This document shows, one piece after another, positions 1 to 12,057 of a stretch of DNA of 64,000 bases; position 1 is the stretch's first letter; each line of letters begins with the position of its first letter. The stretch covers positions 201,615,701 through 201,679,700 of the forward strand of contig CM045761.1 of assembly GCA_025200525.1 (NCBI GenBank). The letters run 5' to 3'. The notes beneath the pieces were generated by a model. The model saw nothing but the letters and a program-made list of their open reading frames with translations. It ran no database searches and was not told the origin of the DNA. The DNA is from Camellia lanceoleosa. Taxonomy: Eukaryota; Streptophyta; Magnoliopsida; Ericales; Theaceae. The position numbers were made by a program, and so were the translations under genes.

Positions 1-3000
1 CATTGCGGGGTCAAGAAACGAATTAAACCAATTTGGAAAGATTAGTGGAAGGTTTGGCCCGAGTTGAGGCAAACCGAGCCGATGCGCTAGTGCCACCCGA
101 CCGGTAGAAGCGAGCGGCGAAATGTAGTTCCACCTCCTCCGGTGCCACGAGTTCCTCTCCGCAACCAGCCTTATATGGAGATGGCACGATAGCTTTGATC
201 AGGGAGTTGAAGATGAAACCACCGGGGTTCTGGAGGTATTGAGCCAATGAAGGCCGGCGTGGGTATTAGAAATGGAAGCTGTTTGAATTTTCCCGGCACC
301 GATGTTGAAGTGACTTTAAATGCATTTACCTTGGGCGGCGATGCTCGAGATGGTGGATGATGATCGGAAGAAACTAATCTGGTTTAACTTGGGCAAGGTT
401 TTTGGGCTGTTTTACAACAAGCATTTTCCCTCGATTAATAGGAATCGCAAGACTACTGAATTCGATTTTGACACAAAAGCGGCCGAGCGATGGCGGAATA
501 TGATGCGTGTTTTCTTGAATTGGTAAGGTTTGTACCTCACATGATCCTTGATGAATACATGAAGGCTAGAAAGAAGTTTGAAGGTGGGCTCCGCGGACCG
601 ATTCAAGGCCGGGTTAGCCTACTCGATATGCCGAACCTATCTTAGAAGTCTTTGGACAAAATTTGTTTTGGTGAAGCTAGCGAGCGAATATCGAGAACTT
701 CGGGAGAATCGGTGAAAGAGCAGAACCATGATAGTCATCGAGCATAGTTAGGCGCCGAAGAGGATGAATAAGAGCGTCTTGGATATCAAGCGGAGGGTAA
801 TACTAAGCCGTGTGTTAGTTATGGGAAGCAACATTTCGGGGTTTGTCGTCGGACGTCGGGGCGTGCTATGAATGTGGAGAAATGGGTCACTTGTGAAGAT
901 TGTCCTAAGACAAAGGCGAAACCGGCAAGAAAGGTGAGAACACCTCGGTGCACCGTCGAAGGGTAATGGAGAGAAAAGAACGGATGAGGCGAGCGAGTGT
1001 TTGCCTTTGGTACACAGAGACACTCGAACAAGGCGGTGGTGTCGGTACACTCTCTATTTGCTCTCAAAGATGCTTATGTGTTGATTGATTCGGGTTCTCG
1101 CATTAGTTTGTATCTACTAAGTTTGAGAAGATTAATAGAAAACTAGAACCCCTTGAACATGTATTATCTGTGTCTACTCCATGCAGGAAGCCTATGATTG
1201 TTGCATCCATTTATAGGGTGTGTGTTGTCATGATTGAGAATGTTGAATTGTTAGTTGACTTAATGCCATTGGATATAGCTCATTTTGATATTATCTTTGA
1301 GAATGGATTGGTTAGTAGCAAATTACGCATCTATAAATTGTGTTTGAAGAGTGTCTGCTGAAACCCCCAAATCTAGCAGAGATTATTTTTTAGGGTAAGA
1401 GGCGTAGTGCCTACCTTATAATATCATCCATGAAGGCACGTAAGTTGATCCAAAAAGATTGTAAGGGTTATCGTGTAGTATCTTGAGTAATCGAGAATGG
1501 AAATGCCATCTTAACCGACATTCCAATTGTTAATGAATTTGCGGCGTCTTTCGAATGACTTGCTGGCCAATTAGTTGATAGAGAAATAGAGTTTCTTGTT
1601 GATGTCATGCTCAGAACACGGTAGATCTCCAAAACACCATATAGAATGGCTGACCAGAACTTGAAAATTGAAACTAGGTTGCAAAATTGTTGGACAAAAG
1701 GATTTATTAGGCGAGCACTTCACCATGGGGAGCACCGTATTATTTGTTAAGAAGAATGATGGTTCCTCGCCTTTGTATGGATTATAGGGAACTTCAATAA
1801 GGTCACCATTAAGAACAAGTATCCATTACCTAGGATTGATGATTTGCTCGATCGGCTACAAAGAACGAGTCTTTTCTAAGATTGACCTTAGGTCGGTTAT
1901 CACCGACTTAAAGTTAAAGCGGGGATGTTGAGAAGCGCTTTCGGACTAGATATGGCCACTCTGAATTTCTAGTGATGCCTTTTGGGTGACCAATGCCCCT
2001 GCATTCATGGATTTAATGAGCGAGTCTTCAAGCCCAGCCTAGATGAGTTTGTGAGTCGTTTTTCGCCGATGATACATTAATCTATTCCAGAGTGAAGTTG
2101 AACACGAAAACCATTTGAGACTTGCTGCGATTTTGAGGATCGGAAGCTGTATGCTAAGTTTAATAAGTGTGAGTTTGGCTTTCTACTATCTCATTTGGGT
2201 CATGTGATAAATGAAGAGGGTACCTCAGTTGATCCTAGCAAAGTTGGCTAGTAGTGAGTTGGCGAGGCCGACCAATGTGTCGAGGTTAAGTTTTTCAGGA
2301 TTAGCAGTTCTACTGAGGAAATTCGTAAAAAGATTTCTCAAGATTACAATTCCATTGACACAATTGACTAAGAAAGGAGCACCGTATGAATGAATTTGAA
2401 GACGAAGTTATTTTGGAACTAAAGACAAGGTTGATTCTGACACCGATCTTGGTGCTTCCATCGAGGTAATGAAGAATTTCATGTTTATAGTGATCGTCGC
2501 ATAAGGGTTTGGGTTGTTAATATTAATGCAAGGGGTAAAGTCATAGCATATGCATCGTCAATTGAAGCCACATGAGAAGAACTATCCTACCCATGATTTG
2601 GAACTAGCAGTAGTGGTATTAAACTTTAAAGATTTGGCGTCATTACTTGTATGGAGCTTCTTGCGATTTTCTGAGATCATCGAGCTTGAAGTACCTATTC
2701 ACCGAAGGAATTGAACTTGAGACAAAGAAGATGGCGAGTTGTTGAAGGACTATGATATGCATTTAATATCACCGGGAAAAGCTAACTGATGTGGCCGGCT
2801 CTGGCGAAAATCGGTTGGAAATTTGGCATGTCTAACCTTGATTTAATGAGAACCAACCATCGTTGAAGAAAGTAAAAACAAGACAAATGGATGATGAATT
2901 CTTGAGAAAAGTAGGATGAGATTATTCTGAAATTCAGGTACACTTTTGAGAATCAAGTACTAAGTTTGAAGGGAGATTGTGTGTGGCCGATGTTCGAGTT

Positions 3001-4282
3001 AAAAGGAAAATTTTTATTTGGAAGCTCATAATTCAAGTTCTTTGTTCATCCGAGGAACACTAAGATGTACCAAGGCGTGAAAGCAGGACATTTTGGTGGC
3101 GAACATGAAAGAGAAATAGCATGGTCGTGTCTCGGTGTTTGCATTGTCGGAGTGAAAGCGAGAACACTCGAGACCGGCCGAGGACTCCTACAACTTCTTA
3201 GATCCACAGTGGAAGTGGGAACATCTCTATGGATTTTGTGATTGGGTTGCGAACCACGAAGGTATGGATTCGATTTGGGTTGTGGTAGATAGACTAACCA
3301 ATTCGACACACTTTTTACTGTTAAGACTACTTTCAGCGCCGATCAACTTGCCCTACTATATGTGAATGAAGATTGTTAGAGCTCCATGGAGTCTTAGATG
3401 TCAATAGTGTCGACAGAGATCCTAAATTTGTTTCAGTTTTGGCGAGAGCCTCTGACGTTTGGGCAGGCCGAGATTTAGTCTGACTTTTCACCCCAGACGA
3501 GATGGGCAAGCAGAAACGATTCGGACACTTGAAGATATGCTTAGACTTTGTGTATTGGACTTCCGGGGAAGTTGGGGAATGCATTGCCATTAGTGGAATT
3601 AGCCTACAACAACAGGTTATCAAGCGAAGTATTAGTATGGCACCGTATGAGGCTCTGTATGGAAGAAAATGTAGATCGTAGATATGTTGGACGAAGTTGG
3701 AGACAAGGCTCTGCTTAGTCTGAACTCATTCAAGTAACAACCGAGAAGATTAAGCTTATTGACGAGGATTAAAAGCGCGAGCCGGCAAAAGAGTTATCTT
3801 GAGCCGGAGAAGAAATGAGCTAGAATTGAAATTGGAGATCACGTATTCCTAAAGGTTTCACCAATGAAAGGGGTTACGATTTGGGAAGAAAGGTAAGTTA
3901 GCACCCGTTATATGGGTCCATTTGAAGTTCTTGACAAGAGTTAACCCGTTGCCCTCTGAGACTTGCTTTGCCACGATTGAGCCAAGTCCATAGCGTGTTT
4001 CATGTTTGATGTTAAGAAGTATATTAGGGATCCTTTGGATGTAATTAAATATTACAGGAATGGAAGTTAACGAGAATTTAGATTATGAAGAGAGGCCGGC
4101 GTCTATTGTTGACCGACAAGTTAGGCAATTGAAACAAATCCATACCAATGGTAAGGTAGAATGGAAGGAGCATTACGGCAAGGATGCCACATGAAATGGA
4201 AGAAGAAATGAAAATTCGACATCGAGTTGTTCTTGGAACAAGGTACCTTAAGTTTGGGGACCAAACTTCTTTAAGGGAAGGA
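1..4282 (+). pseudogene. Tekay/Del-type chromovirus internal region, copy A (degenerate gag-pol)
   Basis: A full internal region of a Ty3/Gypsy chromovirus can be followed by similarity to copies B-D, but it is broken by dozens of small indels and stops. Visible in order: gag, with a CCHC zinc knuckle at about 862-903; the protease start (VLIDSG-like) near 1080; reverse transcriptase about 1700-2330; RNase H about 2400-2750; integrase about 3030-3600; and a C-terminal chromodomain about 4080-4255. No domain keeps one frame throughout. A stop lies at the protease-RT linker (near 1390) and another after RNase H (near 2764); copy D has both. The 5' LTR lies outside the window. The erosion is concentrated at CAG/CTG/CCG, so part of it may be sequence error rather than mutation. 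Confidence 0.85.
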
Positions 4283-4757
4283 TGTAACAACCCTCATCTT
4301 GATCTGAGTCATGCTTCGTACATCTTTGTATGATCTTGTCTTGTTATGATTATAAATCTTGTTATTTTGTTACATCTTGCTTGTTAAATCTTGCTTGCTT
4401 GATCTTGTACCTTGCTTGATGTATTAGAATTGACTTAGCTTAGCTCGCCTTTAGACCTTTATTAGCAGAATGGTTTTGGAACCTTGGTTGACCTCTATCT
4501 CACCTCGGCATGTTTGCCGAGATGTCACTCTTTGGGCCGATGTGTTTAGGCGAAGTAGAGATGTTTTGTTAGCGATCCTTGTCCTTGGGTAGGTGTGGCC
4601 TAGGCAGGGTGTGGCACACCAGGCCAAGGTGTGCTTTCCATAATCAAGTGCCGAGCCTCCACTAGCCGATGTCCTTGTTATCCTTCTTTGAAGCTTTGAC
4701 TTTGCCGATGTCATACTTGAGATGTGTTTTGCCATCTAGCTTGTTGTATCGCTTTGT
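4283..4757 (+). mobile_element. 3' LTR of copy A, 5' part only
   Basis: Begins TGTAACAACC directly after a purine-rich tract (near 4275-4281) and matches the first ~490 bases of the LTRs at 26068, 33269 and 40431. It stops at the N gap, so the remaining ~2 kb, including the predicted leader-intron donor, is not visible. Confidence 0.85.
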
Positions 4758-4857
4758 NNNNNNNNNNNNNNNNNNNNNNNNNNNNNNNNNNNNNNNNNNN
4801 NNNNNNNNNNNNNNNNNNNNNNNNNNNNNNNNNNNNNNNNNNNNNNNNNNNNNNNNN
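4758..4857. other. Assembly gap, 100 N
   Basis: Exactly 100 unknown bases, the usual placeholder for a gap of unknown size. The left flank is mid-LTR and the right flank is not LTR, so at least the rest of copy A's LTR is missing or misjoined here. Confidence 0.99.
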
Positions 4858-5111
4858 ATGTTTGGATTGGTGAATTTACATGAAGAAAAAGGAAAAAGAT
4901 AGATTCATTTCTATTAATTTTCATTTTTTGGATAAATCGAAGAAGCAAAGCATAGATTAGGGGTTTTTGTTTTGGGGGAATAAATTCGGGCACTTTTTAG
5001 GATGCGGCGATGGATTTCTGGTTCTGAGTGCGGCGTCTGTGAGGGGCTGGACGACCGATTCCGGCATGGAAGGTCCTTCGGTCCTCGCTGGAGCTTGAGC
5101 CCAATTCAGGT

Positions 5112-5483
5112 ATGGAAGAGGGTCTCTACGTTCCCCTGGTCCCTCTTTCACCAAATCTCCACGTCGGAGGATGCTTTGTCGCCTTCACTTCTGCAACGTT
5201 TAGGCCAGCGACTACTCAGCCATCAATCCCCATGCCTACACTATTCGATGGCACCGTCTTCGTCCAGGTAATCACCCCCCCAAAAAAAGAGAAGAAAGAA
5301 ATCATACATATACGTGTACGTATTTGAAGTTTGTATGTTTAGTTTGGGTTGTTTGTTGTTTTGTTCTAGTGTTGTGGATGCAATGTTTTCCATAAGCTGG
5401 TGGATAATCTGAAAACTCTTTTCATGAGGATGAAATGCTATGTGAACCCAAGCTTCCATTACCTTGGACCCAAAGAGCGATGA
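5112..5483 (+). CDS. Possible two-exon gene of unknown function (weak)
   Basis: I do not recognise this protein. An open frame from ATG 5112 runs 52 codons to a CAG/GTAATC donor. A 102-bp T-rich intron (5268-5369) ends in TTGTTCTAG, and the frame continues for 37 codons to TGA at 5481-5483, 89 residues in all. Exon 2 is rich in Cys and aromatic residues. A second open frame (5435-5674, with an acidic run of Asp residues) overlaps the end, so a frameshift could hide a longer protein. The GC content of 4995-5265 exceeds that of the surroundings, which favours real exonic sequence, possibly a fragment of a gene whose 5' part lies in the gap. Splice sites were judged by eye only. Confidence 0.3.
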
Positions 5484-6309
5484 TGTTACTCTTCAAGTAT
5501 CTTGACATGAACGATGATGATGACAACGATATCTTTTCCGGAATCTTTATGAGGTGCAATGACATCAACATTGTGTGTGTACATTCTAATTCTTATACTA
5601 GAACCATTTTTACTTTAATTCTATTTGTGAATAGATTTGCAACTGTTTTCTTTTTTATTAGGGTACTTGATTAATTGTTGTTTTTACACGGAAGAATGCA
5701 TCTTTGACATCTAAAATGTTTGCATAATGTTGTTGCTGATTAATGGGCTTCATCTTTTCCTCTTTTCTTATGCTGGCAACTGATCTTTAATGCTATAATT
5801 CTTTGTGGCAAACTCAAGTAACACTTCTCTTTGTCAATGAATATTTGTTTGCTGAAAATGTGTGTTCTGTTGACAAAGAAAATAAAAAGAAGTTCAATGT
5901 GTAAACATTGGATTCTGTATAATCCACTGATGGGAGTATTTAATGGGCTTTGGACCTTACTTATTTGGTATTTCTATATTGTGTTTTCTTTTTGCTTTGC
6001 TGATTTGAACATTTGTAAATTTATAATTTGTTAATTTTCCTTTGTTTTGAAATAGGAAGTTTTGTGGACTAAAATTTATAAGCTTTTAAAATTTAAGATA
6101 TTTGGATTCTAGAACGTAGCTTTTGTAGTTTGTGCTTTTGTTAAGTATAGATTTTGCGTGATTATGTTCCATTTATGTGCAGAACTGAACAAGCCAATCA
6201 CAACTAGGCTCTTTTCTCCTTTTTTCAAACAACATGAATATTGAGAAAATACGTTCATGAGGGGAGTTTGGAATTGAATTGAATCTATTCCACGTACATG
6301 TATATGTAT
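5484..6309. other. Non-coding AT-rich stretch
   Basis: T-rich sequence with only short open frames and no recognisable domain. It could be intronic or 3' sequence of the weak gene upstream. I see no RNA gene or transposon end in it. Confidence 0.5.
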
Positions 6310-6749
6310 GGAGAAAATTTAGAGATGTAGGAAAAGTGGAGTCAGAAAGTTTGGAATAGAGAGAAAAAATATGATTTGATAGAACTTTGTTGAATATCAT
6401 GAAGTTATAGGACCGCCAATGTAATTTTGTTATAGTGGTGGTCACTATTTCTTTTTGGAGAAAATTTAGAGATGTAGGAAAAGTGGAGTCAGAAAGTTTG
6501 GAATAGAGAGAAAATATGATTTGATAGAACTTTGTTGAATATCATGAAGTTATAGGGCCGCCAATGTAATTTTGTTATAGTGGTGGTCACTATTTCTTTT
6601 GGAGAAAATTTAGAGATGTAGGAAAAGTGGAGTCAGAAAGTTTGGAATAGAGAGAAAAATATGATTTGATAGAACTTTGTTGAATATCATGAAGTTATAG
6701 GACAGCCAATCTAATTTTGTTGTTATGGTGGTGGTCACTATTTCTTTTG
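6310..6749. repeat. Three tandem copies of a ~146-bp unit
   Basis: Copies start with GGAGAAAATTTAGAG at 6310, 6457 and 6601 (periods 147 and 144) and end in a GTGGTGGTCACTATTTC block. They differ by only a few substitutions and short indels, so the duplication is recent. No coding frame runs through the units. Confidence 0.92.
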
Positions 6750-6999
6750 AATTTTATTTTAATCCCTGTAATTTTGCACGCAACTTTTTTTCATTTAAAA
6801 TATGAACGATGCACAATAGAGAACCACATTGTAACAAAAATAAAAATATAAGATTTAAATTATTAAAGTTATAGAAATTAAAATGATACTTTAGTTAAAC
6901 TATAAAAACTAATGTTGTAATTTATCTTCTTTTTTTCAAAAAAAAAAAAAGGGCAAATTACCAAAAAATAAATAAACAATTCAAAGGTTTGCATGTCTT

Positions 7000-8344
7000 C
7001 AAATTAAATCCTACGGTTCCAATTGCATCAATTTAAATTTTGAATTTCTTATTTCATATAAATATTAACCATCTATCCATTTTTGTTAACTTGTTTGTTA
7101 AAATAAAATAAAAATTAATACACAGTGCCACATTTTATTCGCCATTTCACTTAATATTAATATTGTATTTGAACATGATCATATCATATCAATATCACTA
7201 TATATTTATCATCCATTATATCAAAGCCATTTATCATATAACTTCAGCACATTTTATCAAAACCTATGTTGTTTCTCTTATTCCCTTTTTCTTCTTCTAC
7301 TGGTGCTGACACATTGTCACCACCTCGGCCTTCCACCGCCACCCTCGCTCAACTCCACATGCTCTCTCTACCACCCCTCTCTTAGATCCACCACACCCAA
7401 CCCTCCACCACCACCCATTTTATCAGATCCTTTGCAGATTGACGATTGACGACCCTCTTGAATTTAGTTCTCATTTGCACTTTTGTATATTGATGACAGT
7501 GAATCTTCAACCTAGGCTTTGCACATCAACGACAACACCGATAACTTGCAAATTGATGACGACAGCATGGTGTGATTATGTGTTTGAACCCAACACAAAT
7601 TTTGTCCACACCAAGTTAGGGAAAGGTTCAAAACTTTCTTTTTTGTTTTTGGTAAAGAAAACACTTTCGTATGCTATACACAATTCTGATGTGATATTAA
7701 TGTTGTGCATGTATCAGATTTGCATTAGTTTGAAATTCATCTCAACAACATTAGATTGATTTCCCTAACTTTTGATGAAATTTGTAGCGTTGGTAGATTC
7801 TGGATGTGAGGGTGCACCTGTGGAAGGCCTTGGTGTGTTTGTGGCTGAATGAGTGGGTCGGGTGGCAGATCAGGAAACAGGTTGGGCAAGGGTGTTTCGA
7901 GAAGGAGAGGCATGGGGGTGTTGATGTAGCTGGGAAAGGAGATGGGGAGAGGTGATTTTGGTGGTGGTAAATGGTGGAAGTTGATTTGTGATGTATGATG
8001 AAGAAGAGAGGTGAAAATGAGTAAATAGACCAAGTAAGAATATATCACGTCTATTATAGATTCCGTTAAATAGTTTAATTGATATAGACGGAGGGTTTAG
8101 AATGAGAAAAGTTAGGGATCATGAAAATTTTTTCATGAAAATGATCATGAAAGAGTTATGATCCTTAGATTACCTTGATTAGTGTGTGGTGTTTTATTCT
8201 AAGTGTAATTCAAAGATCACAAAGCTTTCATGATCATTTTCATAAAAGATTTTTCATGATACCTAGCATTGCTGGTTTAGAATATGTTAAAGTTTAAAAT
8301 TCAAAATTTATATTGACGCAATTGAAATTATGAAATTTAATTTG
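7000..8344. mobile_element. Candidate inverted-repeat DNA element with a GC-richer core
   Basis: The 48-bp arms 7000-7047 and 8297-8344 are imperfect inverted repeats. Both contain CAAATTAAAT, an AATTGCRTCAAT block and AAATTTTGAATTT in matching order. They enclose a less AT-rich core (about 7290-7970) with short proline-rich frames on both strands, but no transposase. True ends and target duplications were not found. It may be a non-autonomous or gene-capturing element, or a foldback sequence. A MITE (8104-8273) is inserted near the right arm. Confidence 0.45.
8104..8273. mobile_element. MITE, Mutator-like, 170 bp with 10-bp target duplication
   Basis: Flanked by direct repeats GGTTTAGAAT at 8094-8103 and 8274-8283. 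The ends are inverted repeats of about 45 bp around ATGATCATGAAAG-type arms (8111-8153 against 8225-8268) that would fold into a long hairpin. The 9-11 bp duplication length suggests a Mutator-type origin. There is no coding capacity. Confidence 0.7.
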
Positions 8345-9030
8345 AAAAATACGCTAAATTCAATTTTTTTTTAATAATAATTTGTCCAAACAAATTTGAT
8401 GGTTAACATTGATCTACTTTTGTACAAGCTTTGTCTTATTCATGGGATGACAACTCCGGCCAACGACCACACAAGCACTTTACAATTGCTTCGCTCAATA
8501 TTTTGTGGTCCGAAAGATTTCATACCAGAATTTTTTTTATGGTACTGGCGGAGTTAACTGTTTCTTTCTTTTTCGTTATTTTTTTTCTGTTTTTTTTTTT
8601 TTTTTTTTTTTTAAGCCTAACCAAACGGAACAGGGGGATGTCCAATTTATACATATATAAAAAAAAAAAGAAAAGAAAAAAAGACTAGAGGATTGAAAAA
8701 AAATGAGGTATACCCTTATCTGATGAGATATTTGAGTTCGAGTCTTACGGTTTTATTATGCATATTTTTGTTCTAGTATTCTCTTTCTACCAAGTTGAAA
8801 AAAATAGGAGAATTTATATCACAGAGGTATTTTTAAAAGTTATTTATAAATTCATTAAAGAAAAAAACTTATAATTTTACTTTTTAATTTGTAAAATTTC
8901 TCATTAATTTGAAATTACCCTAAAAGAAATAAAAATAATAATTAGAGGAGTAGTTATTTTCATATGCTGTTTGTTTTCCACCTGCAAAGCTTATCATACT
9001 TTGCACTATTATTTTCCACCTCACATAAGA
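8345..9030. other. AT-rich intergenic sequence upstream of plastocyanin
   Basis: Contains a ~22-base T run near 8590-8612 and an A-rich tract near 8660-8690. No gene or transposon end was recognised. Confidence 0.6.
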
Positions 9031-9273
9031 AACATCCAAGCCACGTCACCGGATAGAATCCAAGCCCAGCCAATAAATATCAATCCATTTAGATAAAACC
9101 AACCCACTTCCCTATCCATCGTCCCTGCCACGCATTTCCTATCTCACACAAATCAAACACATCTCTTTTAGTCTCTCCCCTCCTATTAAAATCCCATTTA
9201 CCCTCACGTTTCCTTCTGATTTTCCCTTCTGACTCCCTCCCAAACAAAAGCAAAGGAATTGAAATCCTTCCCA
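9031..9273 (+). promoter_or_regulatory. Plastocyanin promoter and leader (approximate)
   Basis: A G-box-like CCACGTCACC lies at 9041-9050, a CCAAT box with a TATA-like AATAAATAT at about 9069-9079, and a GATA motif (AGATAAAACC) near 9091. A pyrimidine-rich leader follows to the start codon at 9274. G-box and GATA elements are typical of light-regulated photosynthesis genes. The transcription start was not determined. Confidence 0.45.
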
Positions 9274-9785
9274 ATGGCAGGCATCACCTCCTCTGCCGCT
9301 GTTGCCATCCCATCATTCACCGGCCTAAAGTCCGCTGGCAGACCCATGACCACCACCACTGCCCAGGTGTCAACCGCCACCCACTCCTCCCAAAGCTCAG
9401 CATCAAGGCTTCGCTGAAAGAAGCCGGTGTGGCTGCGGTCGTTGCCACCGCAGCCAGTGCAATCCTGGCCGGAAACGCCATGGCCATGGAGGTGCTGCTG
9501 GGAAGCTCAGACGGTGGGTTGGTTTTTGAACCAAGCAGCTTCTCAGTGGCTGCGGGGGAGAAGATAGTGTTCAAGAACAATGCAGGGTTCCCACACAACG
9601 TGGTGTTCGATGAGGACGAGGTGCCTTCTGGGGTGGACGCGACAAAGATATCGATGAGTGATGAGGACCTTCTGAATGCTCCGGGGGAGACGTATGCTGT
9701 GACTTTGACTGAGAAAGGTAGTTATGGTTTCTACTGTACTCCTCACCAAGGTGCTGGCATGGTTGGCAAAGTAACCGTTAACTAG
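9274..9785 (+). CDS. petE: Plastocyanin precursor, with an apparent -1 frameshift in the transit peptide
   Basis: Plastocyanin is the soluble blue-copper protein of the thylakoid lumen that carries electrons from cytochrome f to photosystem I. The mature 99-residue domain starts at MEVLLG after a thylakoid signal ending NAMA. All four copper ligands are present at standard mature positions: His37, Cys84, His87 and Met92. Tyr83 and both acidic patches (DEDE 42-45, DED 59-61) are also there, and it ends KVTVN. The chloroplast-targeting part starts at ATG 9274, but that frame stops after 47 codons (TGA 9415). The frame that encodes the rest is restored if the C run at 9380-9382 had one more C. 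Apart from that it has the usual intronless structure and precursor length. Either this is a sequence error in a working gene or a very young pseudogene. Confidence 0.93.
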
Positions 9786-9926
9786 ACGAAGAGAGTTTAG
9801 AGTGTACTTTAGTCTCTCTCTGTGTGTGTCTGTAAAATGAGAACTTTGAGACTATGATTCCAATTCCTCTCTACTTTCCATTTTTTGTTCTTTTTTCTTT
9901 TTTACTTCCTATTTAATTTCTACTTT

Positions 9927-9932
9927 AATAAA
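9927..9932 (+). terminator. Plastocyanin polyadenylation signal AATAAA
   Basis: A canonical AATAAA lies 142 bases after the petE stop codon, in a T-rich 3' UTR that includes a CT/GT-rich tract at 9811-9832. Confidence 0.6.
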
Positions 9933-11519
9933 TCTGGTTTTCTTTGTTATGTTCAGGGAAATATTTATTAGAGACGAGAATTCAAAGTACTCCTGTTGTA
10001 GTTATTCCTATATTTTGGTTTTATTTGGAAAAAAATTTAGAAAGGGAAATGGAAATGGAAAAAGAATGTAAAATGTAAATAAAATATATCTATATTTTAT
10101 TTAGTTTTACGCACTTTTCTCTTTCCTTTTCTAAATCTCTTCTCAAATCTCCTAACTAAACACAAAGATTAATGATCACACCAATGATTTAAATTCGCCG
10201 ATTTTACTATTGAATTTATGATTTTATAATTTGATTCAATTGATTACAATTATTAATTTTTTATTATTAAAAAACAAAACAAACATGAGATGCATGTATC
10301 ATATTTTTATATTAAAAAGTATAAACTTATTCAATTCAGTGAGTTTTCAACGAACTCACTGGTCATTCTCCTTCAAAACCCTAATCGACATTATCAATTT
10401 GATTAAATTAACACAAAATTTAAAATTAAGGATCAAAATTAAACTAAGTAAAATTACAATAAATAAAATGACACAATGGACAAAATACAGGGGCCACTAA
10501 TATAATTTGTTCAAAAAATTATGTACAATTAATAAAACAATTTCAAATTTTTTCCCCACAAATTATTGAACACTGTAACAATAGATTTACAATTTTTTTA
10601 AAGTATTTTAAACTAATGATCTACAAAAACAATAATTATAAGTAAAGATGTCTGTGCAATGCACAATTATTCACTCTATTTGTTTTCATTTTTAGAATTT
10701 ATTTTTTAAAAATTCTACTGTTTCATTTTTCGTATTTTTTTGTTTTCATTGAATTTTTGTTTAATATTTTAAGTAATTGTTTTAATTTTTAGACACACTT
10801 AACAAAAATACACTTAAAATGTATAATATTTGTGAAAACAATCTTTAAAAAATTTACTAAATACCAAAAATAAAATATATATATATATATATATATGAAA
10901 ATTCAGTACATTTTTCATATTTTTGTCTTTATTAATTTTTGAAAATATTTTTTCACAAATATTTTATTATTTAGATACATCTACGTAATGTGCATCTAAC
11001 AAAGTAAAAAAATTGCTTAAGATTTGAAAAATATTCACTAACAACAAAAAAATAAGAAAAACAAAAAATTCAATTTTCAAAAAATTGAATTTAGAAAACT
11101 AAAACCAAACTAAATTTGGGCTATAGAAAATATAATAATTTGGGTGTGTAACTGTCAAAATATTATAAATTATAACTTACATACAGATTATATATATAAC
11201 TTTGAACTGAAACTTTTACTTATGTTTGGTACAATTGTTAGTTTGCCTTCTTTTGGGATTTTTAATTTTTTAGTTATTTTAATCTGAGACTAAATAGCTG
11301 CTTTGGGATGGATCTTTTGATTTTTTTGAATTTTGTGAAATGATTATGATTTGCATATGACATTTTATCTTATTGACTTTTTTAATTTATTTTATATTTT
11401 TGTGACTAAAATAACCCCAAGCCAACCAAAACCTTCATGCCAAATTATAGATTTAAGCTACATAGTAGAGTGTGTTTAAATAAGTTGTATAGTGTTTAGA
11501 TAAAATCTAAACCAAAAAT
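9933..11519. other. AT-rich intergenic sequence
   Basis: Very AT-rich, with a (TA)n microsatellite at about 10879-10897 and no gene-like open frame. It forms the left flank of element E and ends with the target duplication CAATC (11520-11524). Confidence 0.7.
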
Positions 11520-11524
11520 CAATC

Positions 11525-12057
11525 TGAAGGGGCTAAATGCGAAATGGGTCAAGGCTAAGCCTTGGGCCGGCCCAATCTGACAGAGCCCAAACCCAAGTAG
11601 GTCAGATGAGTATATGCGCAGATAAGTTCAGCCCAACTTCATGATCAATAGCCTGCCCAGGTCCTCTAGCACTTGGGCCCAACCCGCAGCAGAAAGGCCA
11701 GCCCAACCGTAGCACTGGTCTGGGCCGAGCTTCAGAACGGAATTTGTGGGCCGAACAGATAATAACCCAGCCCATCTCCATGAACAAGCCTGGACAAGGC
11801 CGAGCCGAGGCGCGTCGGAACCGAACTGAAGTACATAAATACCGAGCTGGAGAAACCCCACAAGGAAATGTAGGATCTATGAGTGCAAGTATGTGCAGGT
11901 TGCCACCTCAGCTGGTCCCCCACACCTAGAATTACGGAAGTTGTTGAGCCAAAGGAATGTGGTTAGTTATCAGCATGCTTACAATGAGAATATACAATTA
12001 ATGACAACTACCAAGTGGTCCCCCACCTGGAGCAATGCCGAAAGGACACCTGGCAGC
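11525..12057 (+). mobile_element. Element E 5' LTR, left part
   Basis: 533 bp. It continues at 16189 after the inserted solo LTR. It matches the 3' LTR at 47599, with four substitutions in the first ~110 bases. The last five bases, GCAGC (12053-12057), are the insert's target duplication. Confidence 0.95.

Noticed and set aside
7439..7759. 106-residue frame in the inverted-repeat element
   Set aside because: No domain, no splice or start context; kept only as part of a possible captured core.
8431..8688. 85-residue frame upstream of plastocyanin
   Set aside because: Made largely of T and A homopolymers (poly-Phe, poly-Lys); not gene-like.
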